Source of the DNA: Paracoccaceae bacterium
GTDB taxonomy: Bacteria > Pseudomonadota > Alphaproteobacteria > Rhodobacterales > Rhodobacteraceae
Length of the DNA: 59,355 nt
Direction of reading: 5' to 3'
Assembly (NCBI GenBank): GCA_016778765.1
Contig: JADHOV010000017.1
Location: 1 to 59,355, forward strand
Under the pieces are notes generated by a model that worked only from the letters and a program-made list of their open reading frames with translations, made no database searches and was not told the origin of the DNA. Numbering within the stretch: the stretch's first letter is position 1; each line of letters starts with the position of its first letter. The position numbers and the translations under genes were made by a program. Of the stretch, positions 1-8,026 are shown piece by piece.

Positions 1-126
1 TACAATTGCAAATGACAATCGTGCTCCAATGGCGATGGCCGCGTAAGCGACCGGAACTATTGAAAACTTAAGCCCTAACGCTTTGCAGCCTTAGGCGGGG
101 TTCGAAGGCACCTGGCAACAGAAGCC
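1..126 (+). ncRNA. ssrA: tmRNA, coding piece of a permuted (two-piece) ssrA, 5' truncated by the window
   Basis: Bases 8-46 read in frame as the proteolysis tag ANDNRAPMAMAA followed by TAA, ending in the Ala-Ala expected of a tmRNA tag. After the tag the sequence resembles the part of bacterial tmRNA that follows the tag, including a CTTAGGCGGGG segment near 90-100 that matches the PK2 pseudoknot region. tmRNA rescues stalled ribosomes and marks the unfinished protein for ClpXP. Alphaproteobacterial ssrA is circularly permuted, with the acceptor piece encoded upstream of the coding piece, so the CCA-bearing part should lie before base 1. No acceptor stem follows the tag here, which fits the permuted form. 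The 3' end at about 126 is estimated. SspB, which delivers ssrA-tagged substrates, is encoded 1.8 kb downstream. Confidence 0.88.
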
Positions 127-1289
127 TTCACTTTTCCTTTGATGTGTGAAGATTGCGCTTGCTATGGAGCCGAATCCGGCACAGCGGGGGCTTGAAAACA
201 GCCTTTCATTTTCTAAGATTTACAACGGCGGCACAGCATGATTGCGCTGAGAAAGCTTCTTACAAACGCTGAAAATTGAATACGCCAAAACAGGAAAATG
301 CTCCCTTTTGGCAATCATCAGGTCAAAATCTGTTGAAAATCGCGGCCAATTGCCAAAACTTCGCTGCGGATATGTGGTGAGGCGGCAAAACACAGTCTCG
401 ACCAGATGCGTTTAGGTGCTGTTCGCGCTCAACGCCCTCTAAATTAAAAAAACATCCCCCCTCGCGCTTTTGATCTATGCAGGCTTTGCACCAATCGCCA
501 ATCAGAAAAAATTTGGATTCAATTAAATTCGAAATATTTAGATCTCTTTCGAGGCCATATAACTTTGGGAAAAATCAGGTGTCAGAAATACCAGATTGAT
601 AATTATGCCGTGGCATTATTACCAAGCCACAGTGATTTTAAGCGCAAAGGGCCATAACCAGAGCTACTGAAATACACGCCCTGTAAGATGTGTCATTAAC
701 CCCATATGCATTCTTATTTACCTCTGAAAAGCTATTTTAGCTCAAAAATAACCGACTGTTTTTTAAAACTCACTAAAATCAAACCTCAAATGTCCCCGTC
801 AGAACAAATCTTACGATCTTTACAAAAGCGAGGTAGATCAATACCGCAACTGCGCGGCCAAACACCCGCCAAAATTTATCAAAAGATCGCCTTCGATGAA
901 CCAAAGGCAGGGTGCAAGCAACATGTTTTCACAAACTTTAACCGCGGCGCCCTGCCCTATTGGAACATCCTCACAAATATAAACCGCGTGACTTTTCAGT
1001 GTGGCATGCGGCTGATTTATCAAATGAAGCCAAGAATTTTCGGCTAAGCTGCAATACAAATTTAGACATAGTACTCTCCTTTATCTGCCACAGAGATAGT
1101 GCAGATCTCGCAGGTTAGTTAGATCTGCCGATACATACCCGCTATGCAAAAACAACTGGGCATTCTATCAAGCCGCAGGCCGATTTCTGCCATTCGCAAT
1201 TTGTTACAGCCCCTCAGGCAACCTGTTCAAAACCAAAACTATCTGCAAGACTGTTGCAAGATGTGATGGAGACGTGAGAGGGGACGCAA
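127..1289. other. Intergenic region of about 1.1 kb with no convincing gene
   Basis: No ORF here has a recognisable domain. The two longest (706-1047 plus, 838-1059 minus) overlap on opposite strands, have irregular composition and look accidental or decayed. The stretch is A+T richer than the flanking genes. One 32-codon minus-strand ORF with a good ribosome binding site (971-1069) is listed separately. No tRNA-like T arm or terminator with a clear T run was found. Confidence 0.5.
971..1069 (-). CDS. Possible 32-residue small ORF, function unknown
   Basis: On the minus strand an AAAGGAGAG Shine-Dalgarno sequence sits about 5 nt before an ATG at 1069. The reading frame runs 32 codons (starts MSKFVLQLSRKF) and stops at 971. 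The peptide has basic and hydrophobic residues at its start and no clear membrane segment. A different frame of the same strand stays open from 1059 to 838, so a frameshifted remnant of a longer gene is also possible. The only support is the ribosome binding site. Confidence 0.2.
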   Translation of the reverse strand: MSKFVLQLSRKFLASFDKSAACHTEKSRGLYL

Positions 1290-1637
1290 ATGATCGCCAT
1301 AATTTTTGAAGTTATACCAGCAGCTGGGCGCAAGCAGGATTATCTAGATATCGCCGCCGCTATGCGCCCGATGGTAGAAGAGATTGAAGGCTTTATAAGC
1401 GTTGAGCGCTTTCAGAGCATGAGCAACCCCGACAAGCTCTTATCTATTTCCTTTTTTGAAGATCAAGCCGCCGTCGACCGATGGCGCGCGCTGGCCGAGC
1501 ATCGGGCCGCGCAAAGATTGGGTCGAGAAGGGATATTTTCAGATTACAGGCTGAAAGTCACCCATGTTTTGCGGGATTATGGCATGCACCAGCGTGCTGA
1601 AGCGCCCGCAGACAGCCGTGCCCATCATGATACTTAA
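1290..1637 (+). CDS. Antibiotic biosynthesis monooxygenase (ABM) fold protein
   Basis: 115 residues with the ABM/dimeric alpha-beta barrel pattern: a first strand MIAIIFEVIPAAG, a helix carrying MRPMVEEIEGFISVERF, and a strand LLSISFFED followed by AAVDRWRALAEHRAAQ. Small proteins of this fold act as cofactor-free monooxygenases, heme-degrading enzymes or ligand-binding dimers; the substrate cannot be told from sequence. A GAGAGGGG ribosome binding site precedes the ATG. The last 20 or so residues are polar and probably disordered. It appears to be a single-gene unit between the empty region and sspB. Confidence 0.75.
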   Translation: MIAIIFEVIPAAGRKQDYLDIAAAMRPMVEEIEGFISVERFQSMSNPDKLLSISFFEDQAAVDRWRALAEHRAAQRLGREGIFSDYRLKVTHVLRDYGMHQRAEAPADSRAHHDT

Positions 1638-1875
1638 AAACGGTCTTCTTGCATTTTGCGCCGATGTTGGGGATTTACCGCCGCCTTCGGACAGGGCGCA
1701 CATTTTGTAAAATGTCTTCTCGGATATTCCTAAACTCTGCTTCGGCATGCCACGAAAATCGGCTGTAGACCCGCGATTATCAGCTTAAATCGAAAATCTT
1801 TGGGATTTGTCGCCGAGCACTCTTTCACAATGCGCAAAACCTTTTATTGTGGTTGCAAATAAGCAGGGGATCGAG

Positions 1876-2376
1876 ATGAACGGCGGTTTAGACTACGGAA
1901 ATATCATGAATCGGGCGATGCGCGGCTTTATAAAAGAAGTTTTGCAACGCGTGGCCGATAACGGGCTTCCAGGAGAGCATCATTTCTTCATTACCTTGGA
2001 TACAATGCATCCTGATGTTGAAATCGCCGATTGGCTGGTAACGCGTTATCCCGACGAAATCACCATCGTCATGCAGCATTGGTTCGAAAACCTCGTGGTT
2101 CAAAAGGATGGATTTTCCGTAACGCTCAGCTTTGGCGATGAACCCGAAGCGCTTTATATCCCCTATGCCTCGATTATAACCTTCGTGGATCCCTCAGTCG
2201 AATTCGGAGTTCGGTTTGAAAAAAACGATGAGGAGGATTCTGATGAAGACTTGGATCCCCAGGAAACGCCAGAAAGACCGCTGGAGGTTCTTGGCTTAAA
2301 TGAGCCCGAGCTTAAGAAGACCAACAGCGATACACAAAAAGCAGATGTGGTCAGCTTGGACAGCTTTCGGAAATAA
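1876..2376 (+). CDS. sspB: SspB-type ClpXP adaptor (stringent starvation protein B family)
   Basis: 166 residues from the ATG at 1876, which has an AGGGG site just upstream; the frame is open further upstream (to 1807) but that extension is not family-like. The N-terminal 120 residues match alphaproteobacterial SspB: LDYGNIMNRAMRGFIKEVLQ, then HHFFITLDT, IVMQHWFENL and SVTLSFGDEPEALYIPY. An acidic linker follows (DEEDSDEDLD), and the protein ends in a short basic-hydrophobic tail (VVSLDSFRK) that resembles the ClpX-docking module. SspB tethers ssrA-tagged proteins to ClpX. The gene lies 115 bp before fumC. Confidence 0.85.
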   Translation: MNGGLDYGNIMNRAMRGFIKEVLQRVADNGLPGEHHFFITLDTMHPDVEIADWLVTRYPDEITIVMQHWFENLVVQKDGFSVTLSFGDEPEALYIPYASIITFVDPSVEFGVRFEKNDEEDSDEDLDPQETPERPLEVLGLNEPELKKTNSDTQKADVVSLDSFRK

Positions 2377-2491
2377 ATGCGCCGCTTAAACCAAACAAAA
2401 TAAACCCTTCAATTTGTATAAAGCGGGATATTGCTCAGGCAGCAACTCGGCTTTAAAAGCGATAGAAATAACCCAAACCGGAGATCCCCCC

Positions 2492-3886
2492 ATGACAGAG
2501 ACCAGAACAGAAACCGACAGCTTTGGTCCGTTAGAGGTTGATCATACGAAATATTGGGGCGCCCAAACGCAACGCTCGATCTTAAACTTCCCGATCGGAT
2601 GGGAGCGCCAGCCTATTGCAATTATTCGCGCCTTAGGGGTGATTAAGCGCGCCTGCGCAGAAGCCAATCTAGAACTTGGCAGTTTGGACAGCGCGCGCGC
2701 AACCGCGATCATCGAGGCGGCTACGGAAGTGATCGACGGCAAGTTTGACGATAATTTTCCCTTGGTGGTTTGGCAGACCGGCTCGGGCACGCAATCAAAC
2801 ATGAATGCAAATGAAGTAATCGCCAATAGAGCAATCGAGCTGATGGGTGGCACCATCGGCTCAAAAGAGCCGGTGCATCCCAATGATCACTGCAATATGG
2901 GCCAATCCTCAAATGATACATTCCCAACCGCCATGCATATTGCCACCGCGATGACTGCCGAAAAGGTTTTGCTGCCCGGTTTGCAAAAACTGCATAAGGC
3001 CCTTTTGGTGAAAATTGAAGCCTTTGCGGGCATCATCAAAATTGGCCGCACGCATACCCAAGATGCAACGCCGCTGACTTTATCACAGGAGTTTTCAGGC
3101 TATGCGCATCAAGTTGCGATGGCGATCAAGCGGATCAAAACCAGCCTTACAGATATTTATGAATTGGCCCAAGGCGGTACCGCGGTGGGTACCGGCCTGA
3201 ATACCAAACATGGTTGGGATGTTCTTGTCGCGCGCAATATGGCGAAAATCACGGGTTTGCCCTTTGTGACAGCGCCAAATAAATTCGAGGCCTTGGCAGC
3301 GCATGATGCGATGGTAGAAATATCGGGCAGCTTAAAAACAGCGGCAGCCAGCTTATTTAAAATTGCCAATGACATTCGTTTGCTCGGCTCAGGCCCCCGC
3401 TGCGGGCTTGGTGAATTGATCTTGCCCGAGAATGAACCAGGCAGTTCGATCATGCCGGGCAAAGTAAACCCAACACAATGCGAAGCCCTCACGCAAGTCT
3501 GCGCGCAAGTGTTTGGCAATGATGCCGCGGTCGGGTTTGCTGGCAGCCAAGGGCATTTCGAACTGAACGTCTATAAACCCATGATGGCCTATAACGTGTT
3601 GCAATCGATGCAGCTGCTTGGCGATGCATGCGATGCCTTCACCGATAATTTGATCGATGGGTTGGAAGCCGATGAAACCCGTATCGACAAACTGATGCGC
3701 GAAAGCTTGATGCTGGTCACCGCTTTGGCGCCTGAGATTGGCTATGACAACGCCACAAAAGTTGCCAAAACAGCGCATAAAAACGGCACCACTTTAAAAC
3801 AAGAAGCCATCGCGCTTGGCTTTGTGGATGCAGAAACTTTCGAACGGGTGGTACGCCCAGAAAACATGGTCGGGCCCAAAGCATGA
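2492..3886 (+). CDS. fumC: Class II fumarate hydratase
   Basis: 464 residues from the ATG at 2492, normal for FumC; the longer ORF start at 2414 has no ribosome binding site. Fumarase interconverts fumarate and L-malate in the TCA cycle. Visible motifs are the [10 protein letters not shown] substrate-binding loop, the [16 protein letters not shown] segment with the catalytic His, and the [13 protein letters not shown] superfamily signature with the mobile-loop Ser. Iron-sulfur class I fumarase features are absent. The stop codon overlaps the start of the DUF4169 gene (ATGA), so these genes are probably translated together. Confidence 0.97.
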   Translation: MTETRTETDSFGPLEVDHTKYWGAQTQRSILNFPIGWERQPIAIIRALGVIKRACAEANLELGSLDSARATAIIEAATEVIDGKFDDNFPLVVWQTGSGTQSNMNANEVIANRAIELMGGTIGSKEPVHPNDHCNMGQSSNDTFPTAMHIATAMTAEKVLLPGLQKLHKALLVKIEAFAGIIKIGRTHTQDATPLTLSQEFSGYAHQVAMAIKRIKTSLTDIYELAQGGTAVGTGLNTKHGWDVLVARNMAKITGLPFVTAPNKFEALAAHDAMVEISGSLKTAAASLFKIANDIRLLGSGPRCGLGELILPENEPGSSIMPGKVNPTQCEALTQVCAQVFGNDAAVGFAGSQGHFELNVYKPMMAYNVLQSMQLLGDACDAFTDNLIDGLEADETRIDKLMRESLMLVTALAPEIGYDNATKVAKTAHKNGTTLKQEAIALGFVDAETFERVVRPENMVGPKA

Positions 3887-4059
3887 GCCGAGCAATCAAT
3901 CTCAACCAATTTCGAAAAGCAAAACAAGCCGCTCAGAAAAAAAACGAAGCCGCTGAAAACGCGGTGAAATTTGGGCGGACAAAGGTCCAGAAAAAGGCAG
4001 ACCAAAATGCGCAAAATCGTCTAGACGCGCATCTTGAGGGGCATAAGATCGATCGATGA
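3883..4059 (+). CDS. DUF4169 small basic protein
   Basis: 58 residues, rich in Lys, Gln, Asn and Ala, starting [18 protein letters not shown]. This matches the DUF4169 family, found in Alphaproteobacteria directly after fumC and before an RHH gene. It is predicted to be a short helical, possibly nucleic-acid-binding protein; the function is unknown. Its ATG overlaps the fumC stop and its own stop overlaps the next start, so the three genes form a tightly coupled fumC-DUF4169-RHH unit. Confidence 0.8.
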   Translation: MSRAINLNQFRKAKQAAQKKNEAAENAVKFGRTKVQKKADQNAQNRLDAHLEGHKIDR

Positions 4060-4292
4060 GCCTCAAGCCTAAAAAACGCTCATTAACCCTGCGCGGCCAT
4101 CGCACAAGCGTTTCGCTTGAAGATCGGTTTTGGACCGCTTTTCGCCAAATTGCCGCAGATGAAAACCTTGCCATCAACGCATTGGCAGCCAAAGTAGATG
4201 AAGAGCGCCCCTTTGAAGAAGGTTTGGCAAGCGCAATTCGCGATTATGTTTTACAATATTATATGCGATTGAGCCGCGATAGCGATAATTAA
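4056..4292 (+). CDS. Ribbon-helix-helix (RHH_4 family) protein
   Basis: 78 residues with the RHH_4 pattern: a basic beta strand (KKRSLTLRGHRTSVSLED), then a helix FWTAFRQIAADENLAINALAAKV and a second helix near FEEGLASAIRDYVLQYY. RHH proteins of this class are presumed DNA-binding regulators. The gene is translationally coupled to the DUF4169 gene by an ATGA overlap, and the pair is conserved next to fumC in related genomes, which suggests a role linked to fumC expression; this is inference. The gene ends 40 bp from the convergent P450 gene. Confidence 0.82.
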   Translation: MSLKPKKRSLTLRGHRTSVSLEDRFWTAFRQIAADENLAINALAAKVDEERPFEEGLASAIRDYVLQYYMRLSRDSDN

Positions 4293-4332
4293 CATTCATT
4301 CCTGCGGGAAATCATGCGCTACTGCAACGGCC

Positions 4333-5685
4333 TTAGCGGGGATCAAAACGCAGATAAATTCCTGACCTCGCCCGTAAAGTGAGATGCGCCAAGGGCTGCG
4401 GAACCGGCAAATCTTGGCAGCTTAAACGATATTTCTGAACGATGCGCGCCAAGAGGTAAGGCCCTTCAACCATCGCAAACCCTGCACCAGGGCAGATGCG
4501 TGGCCCGGAAGAAAATGGCAAAAAGGCCTGACGCTGGCAGTCAGCGGCCGGCATTTCTTGCCAACGCAAGGGGTCAAATTCATCCGGACGTTCCCAGATC
4601 CGATTGTGCCGCTGCACATACCAAGGGCTAATTATGATCAGGCTATTTTTAGGCACGCGGCGGCCCCGAAAAACTTCGCCCGTTTGCCCAACCTCGCGCA
4701 CCATCATCGGCACGGGGGGATAAAGGCGCAGCGTCTCGCGAAATACATCACGCGTGAACGACAGGTTTCGCATTGCGGCAAAATCGTCTGAACCCATCAG
4801 ATGAGAGGCTTCCTGCGCCACTTGATCTTGAAAGTGGGGATAGCGCGCCAGCAAATATAACGCCCAACTTAGCGCGGCAGCGCTGGTTTCATGGCCCGCA
4901 AGAAAGAAAATCATCACCTGATCGACCATTTCAGATAGGGAGAGCCGCGTGCCTGTTTCCGGATCTTGCGTGCTCAACAGCCGCGTTGCCAAGTCTTGCG
5001 GTGCGCGGCCTGCAGCAATCTGGTCTTGTCGCATATAGGTCAGATGCGTGATCAAACGCCTGATTTCAAGCGCCGAACTCTTCACTCGACGATTTTGCCA
5101 AAATGGCAGCCATCGCAGCGCGGGCACCAGCGCAGCCAGATTGGCAACCGGTTGTTGACGCTGATAGGTTCGAAAAGCGTCAAATACTTTGCTCGCAGTC
5201 TTATCTTCGATTGGAACAGAAAAAAGCGTGCGAAAAATCACATCTGCAGCCAACTTGCTGGCCAATGGCTCTACATCGGCCGTTCCGGACGAAAGCTCGG
5301 CGAGGAACGCATCAGCGGCGGCTTGCATGGCCGGAAAAGCCTGTTTGAGCCGCCCCCCCTCAAAGGCAGGGTTCACAATGCGCCGCTGCCGTTGCCAAGT
5401 GCTGCCCGTGGTTAAAAAAACACTGTCACCCAACAAAGAATATAAGCCCGTCGCAATCCGCGAAGATTTTGGGAAATCATCCGGGCGCTGCTGCAAAACC
5501 AGTTGGATTAAGGCCGGTTGGTTGATCAAAAAGGAATGAAAAAAAGCTGTTCGAAATTCGGCCATCCAAGCGCGATACAGATGGTTAGGTTGCGCGGATA
5601 TTATATCTTGGCGAAAGGCCTTCAAATACTTCAAAAAAGAATATTTTTCAGGTCTTGAATGGGGCTTTGGGGGCAGGTCGATCAC
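4333..5685 (-). CDS. Cytochrome P450
   Basis: 450 residues. The oxygen-binding I-helix motif is AGHETSAAAL, the ExxR motif is in ETLRLYPPVP, and the heme-ligand loop is FSSGPRICPG with Cys398. There is no N-terminal membrane anchor, so the enzyme should be cytosolic and need separate ferredoxin and reductase partners, none of which are nearby. The overall pattern resembles bacterial fatty-acid or terpenoid hydroxylating P450s of the CYP4/CYP102-like group, but the substrate is unknown. Its start overlaps the stop of the upstream hydrolase gene by 4 bases, so the two form an operon. Confidence 0.93.
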   Translation of the reverse strand: MIDLPPKPHSRPEKYSFLKYLKAFRQDIISAQPNHLYRAWMAEFRTAFFHSFLINQPALIQLVLQQRPDDFPKSSRIATGLYSLLGDSVFLTTGSTWQRQRRIVNPAFEGGRLKQAFPAMQAAADAFLAELSSGTADVEPLASKLAADVIFRTLFSVPIEDKTASKVFDAFRTYQRQQPVANLAALVPALRWLPFWQNRRVKSSALEIRRLITHLTYMRQDQIAAGRAPQDLATRLLSTQDPETGTRLSLSEMVDQVMIFFLAGHETSAAALSWALYLLARYPHFQDQVAQEASHLMGSDDFAAMRNLSFTRDVFRETLRLYPPVPMMVREVGQTGEVFRGRRVPKNSLIIISPWYVQRHNRIWERPDEFDPLRWQEMPAADCQRQAFLPFSSGPRICPGAGFAMVEGPYLLARIVQKYRLSCQDLPVPQPLAHLTLRARSGIYLRFDPR

Positions 5686-6875
5686 GCGATTTCTCTATAG
5701 CGGTTATAGGCGATCTTTTGCACTTGTTTTGACGGCTTGCGATTGCAGAAGCGTTTGCGCAAGCTGATCGGGCCGGCCGTAATCGCGAAGTAATCATAAT
5801 GGCGCGTCTCATCAAAGGCGCATAGATATTGAAAATGCAGTTTGAAAAACCGCCATCGTAAGCGCCGCCACCGCGTGGGGGACAGCGCCTGCGAGAAGGC
5901 CGCGGATAAAACCAACGGGCCAGTTTGTCCTGCCAATGGTAGTGCAGATACCGCAACCGGATCGCAGAGGGAAAAAAAGCAGCCATCACCCGGAGCCGTA
6001 ATATCCACCCAGTAAATAGCAGTGCTGCGCGAAATGTCGTATAAATCACGCCGCAATTGGCCTGCATTAGGAAGAAAAGCCACCATGGGGATCACTTGAC
6101 CAAGCGATAGAAACCCAACGTTAGCTTGTGCCTCATCTAATGCGGCAGAGCGCTCAATCTGCGCCAAAGCGCTGATCGCAATATGCGCGCCGGATGAATG
6201 GCCCACCACCAATATTTCATCCCAGTCTTCCTTGAGTGCATTTTCGATACGGGCGCTAAAGGCAGTGATGCGCTGCTGCAAAGACGCGGGATAAGCACCT
6301 CTTAACTGGGCGGAAAAGGCAAAATCCTGCATCAAATAATAGGCAAAAAAGATCCGGTCCAACGCTTTAAAGCCGCGTAAAACAGCGCTAAAAACAAAGC
6401 TGGCGAAAAGTACGCTCAACCAAAAATTGCTGAAATTCAAGCTCACAAGCCAAGCCGTAAAAAGCGCAATAAACAGCTGGCCCAGCAGCATCACCACAGG
6501 ATAAAGCGCGGCAATAACCGGCCCTTTGCGCATTTGAACCAAATCAAAAAAGGCGCGGCTATAGATATAGATCCAGAGCGTTTGAAACAGGGCCAAATAG
6601 GTGCGCAAGATGCCGGCAGACATGGCTTGTTTGACAATATCAGACCAGCCTAAAACGATAAAAGCGGCGAAGGTCCTGTGACCCTCAAACACAGAATCCA
6701 CGACCCAATCCGCGCCCAAAGCAGGATCAGGTGGCAATTGAGAAATCTGATACCCTGCCAAGGCAGCTTGTCGCTTTGCTTCCTTGCGATACAATTCACG
6801 ATAGCGGCGCAGGGGAAAAGGATCAAACCCCGGTACGTAAAAAATCAATCGCCGTGTAACGTCTTGTGCCTGCAT
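5682..6875 (-). CDS. Membrane-embedded alpha/beta-hydrolase-like protein, function unknown
   Basis: 397 residues from the ATG at 6875, chosen for the GGGAGGG site before it. The N-terminus (RLIFYVPGFDPFPLRRYRE) reads like the first strand and oxyanion region of an alpha/beta hydrolase. Two hydrophobic membrane stretches follow at about residues 118-147 and 150-170. The nucleophile elbow is VVGHSSGAH with Ser227. A C-terminal region with DETRHYDYFAI could carry the catalytic His, but this is uncertain. Membrane segments inserted inside a hydrolase fold are unusual. The ATGA overlap with the P450 gene suggests that the two act on the same lipid-like substrate. Confidence 0.6.
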   Translation of the reverse strand: MQAQDVTRRLIFYVPGFDPFPLRRYRELYRKEAKRQAALAGYQISQLPPDPALGADWVVDSVFEGHRTFAAFIVLGWSDIVKQAMSAGILRTYLALFQTLWIYIYSRAFFDLVQMRKGPVIAALYPVVMLLGQLFIALFTAWLVSLNFSNFWLSVLFASFVFSAVLRGFKALDRIFFAYYLMQDFAFSAQLRGAYPASLQQRITAFSARIENALKEDWDEILVVGHSSGAHIAISALAQIERSAALDEAQANVGFLSLGQVIPMVAFLPNAGQLRRDLYDISRSTAIYWVDITAPGDGCFFSLCDPVAVSALPLAGQTGPLVLSAAFSQALSPTRWRRLRWRFFKLHFQYLCAFDETRHYDYFAITAGPISLRKRFCNRKPSKQVQKIAYNRYREIA

Positions 6876-6922
6876 TGCCCCATCCCTCCCAACGCGCAAA
6901 GCGCATTGCAACGATGAAAAGC

Positions 6923-7675
6923 CTATCCAAGCGCGCCAAGCGCAGGAAACCGCTCAAGCAACCAATAAGACAGATCGGAAAACCCACCTGTCAACATCAA
7001 TAACCCGATGGTCCATAACAGCAGCCCCATGATCCGCTCGATCTGCTGCATATGCCGTTTCATCCAACCCAGCGTAGCAGTCAATTTTGACAAAAAAGCG
7101 GCAACAAGCAAAAATGGCAGCCCCAAGCCCAAGGCGTAAACTGCCAATAAAATGGTGCCGCGGGCAATCGACGCCTCGCTGGCTGCCAAAGATAATATCG
7201 CGCCCAATTGTGGCCCGATACAGGGCGTCCAGCCAAAGGCAAAGGCCAGCCCCAAGATATAAGCACCAAAGGAAGATCCGCCGCGATCTCCTACATCAAA
7301 GCGCGCCTCGCGATTCAAGAATCCAATTCGAATAACGCTTAAAAAATGCAGCCCAAAAAGCATCACCAAAAGCCCGGCCAGCAAGTTAAAACTGCTTTGA
7401 TAATTTAAAAACAACATGCCAAAGGCCGACGCCGTAAAACCCAAAAGTAAAAACACCGTCGACAATCCAAGGACAAAAAACAAAGCCGGCAATACAGCCG
7501 ATTTAGAGGCAGATTTATCCGTCAATTCAGTCGCTGAAATTCCACTCATATATGCCAAATAGGGCGGTACAACCGGCAACACACAAGGGCTCAAAAAGGA
7601 TAGAATACCTGCCAGAAATGCGACCAGCATTCCAGGCAGCAAACCCGCATCAATTATGTCAATTCCAAACATCAA
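6923..7675 (-). CDS. ccdA: CcdA-type thiol-disulfide transporter for cytochrome c biogenesis
   Basis: 250 residues with six hydrophobic segments. Two conserved Cys-Pro motifs are visible: LSPCVLPVVPPYLAYMSG near residue 30 and FGWTPCIGPQLG near residue 153. CcdA carries reducing power from thioredoxin across the inner membrane to the heme-ligation thioredoxin CcmG. No Ccm gene is adjacent. The downstream hydrolase-P450 pair begins 47 bp later on the same strand and may be cotranscribed. Divergent from the TusA-like gene, 88 bp away. Confidence 0.9.
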   Translation of the reverse strand: MMFGIDIIDAGLLPGMLVAFLAGILSFLSPCVLPVVPPYLAYMSGISATELTDKSASKSAVLPALFFVLGLSTVFLLLGFTASAFGMLFLNYQSSFNLLAGLLVMLFGLHFLSVIRIGFLNREARFDVGDRGGSSFGAYILGLAFAFGWTPCIGPQLGAILSLAASEASIARGTILLAVYALGLGLPFLLVAAFLSKLTATLGWMKRHMQQIERIMGLLLWTIGLLMLTGGFSDLSYWLLERFPALGALG

Positions 7676-7763
7676 ACCCCCGCTTCTTGTGTTCCATCTA
7701 GGCCAGCATAGGGCTAATCACAAGTCAGTGGACTTCTTTAGAGTAAAATAATATCTCGGCCTC

Positions 7764-7988
7764 ATGATTACAAAACTCGATACGAAGGGTCTTTTATGCC
7801 CTCTGCCCGTGTTGAAAGCCCGCAAAACGCTTTCTAAGCTTGCGCGGGGCGATATCCTTCACGTGTTTGCGACCGACCCAGCTGCGATTGTTGACATGCC
7901 GCATTATTGCGCAGAATCAGGCCATATTTTGTTGGAAATAGAAGAGCAGAGTGACGGGGTTACCCTGTATAAAATCGAAAAAAACTGA
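7764..7988 (+). CDS. TusA/SirA-family sulfur carrier
   Basis: 74 residues with the family CPxP motif in KGLLCPLPVLKARK (active Cys12) and the conserved late segment VFATDPAAIVDMPHYC. TusA-family proteins carry persulfide sulfur for tRNA thiolation, molybdenum cofactor or other transfers. It is divergent from ccdA, and the two may share a promoter region. No strong ribosome binding site is visible before the ATG. It is convergent with rne, sharing an inverted repeat between them. Confidence 0.85.
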   Translation: MITKLDTKGLLCPLPVLKARKTLSKLARGDILHVFATDPAAIVDMPHYCAESGHILLEIEEQSDGVTLYKIEKN

Positions 7989-7991
7989 GCC

Positions 7992-8020
7992 CGCCTGCCC
8001 CAGTTTACGTGAGGCAGGCG
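7992..8020. terminator. Inverted repeat between convergent TusA-like gene and rne, probable bidirectional terminator
   Basis: CGCCTGCC (7992-7999) pairs with GGCAGGCG (8013-8020) around a 13-nt loop. On the minus strand a run of T follows within about 12 nt, giving a plausible end for rne. On the plus strand there is no good T run, so termination of the TusA-like gene is weaker. Confidence 0.5.
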
Positions 8021-8026
8021 CTTATC

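Noticed and set aside
99-106. GGTTCGAA resembling a tRNA T loop
   Set aside because: The flanking bases do not form a T stem and it falls within the tmRNA PK2-like segment.
1700-1715. ACATTTT/AAAATGT inverted repeat between the ABM gene and sspB
   Set aside because: Short, A+T-rich, with a 2-nt loop and no context that would support an operator or terminator.
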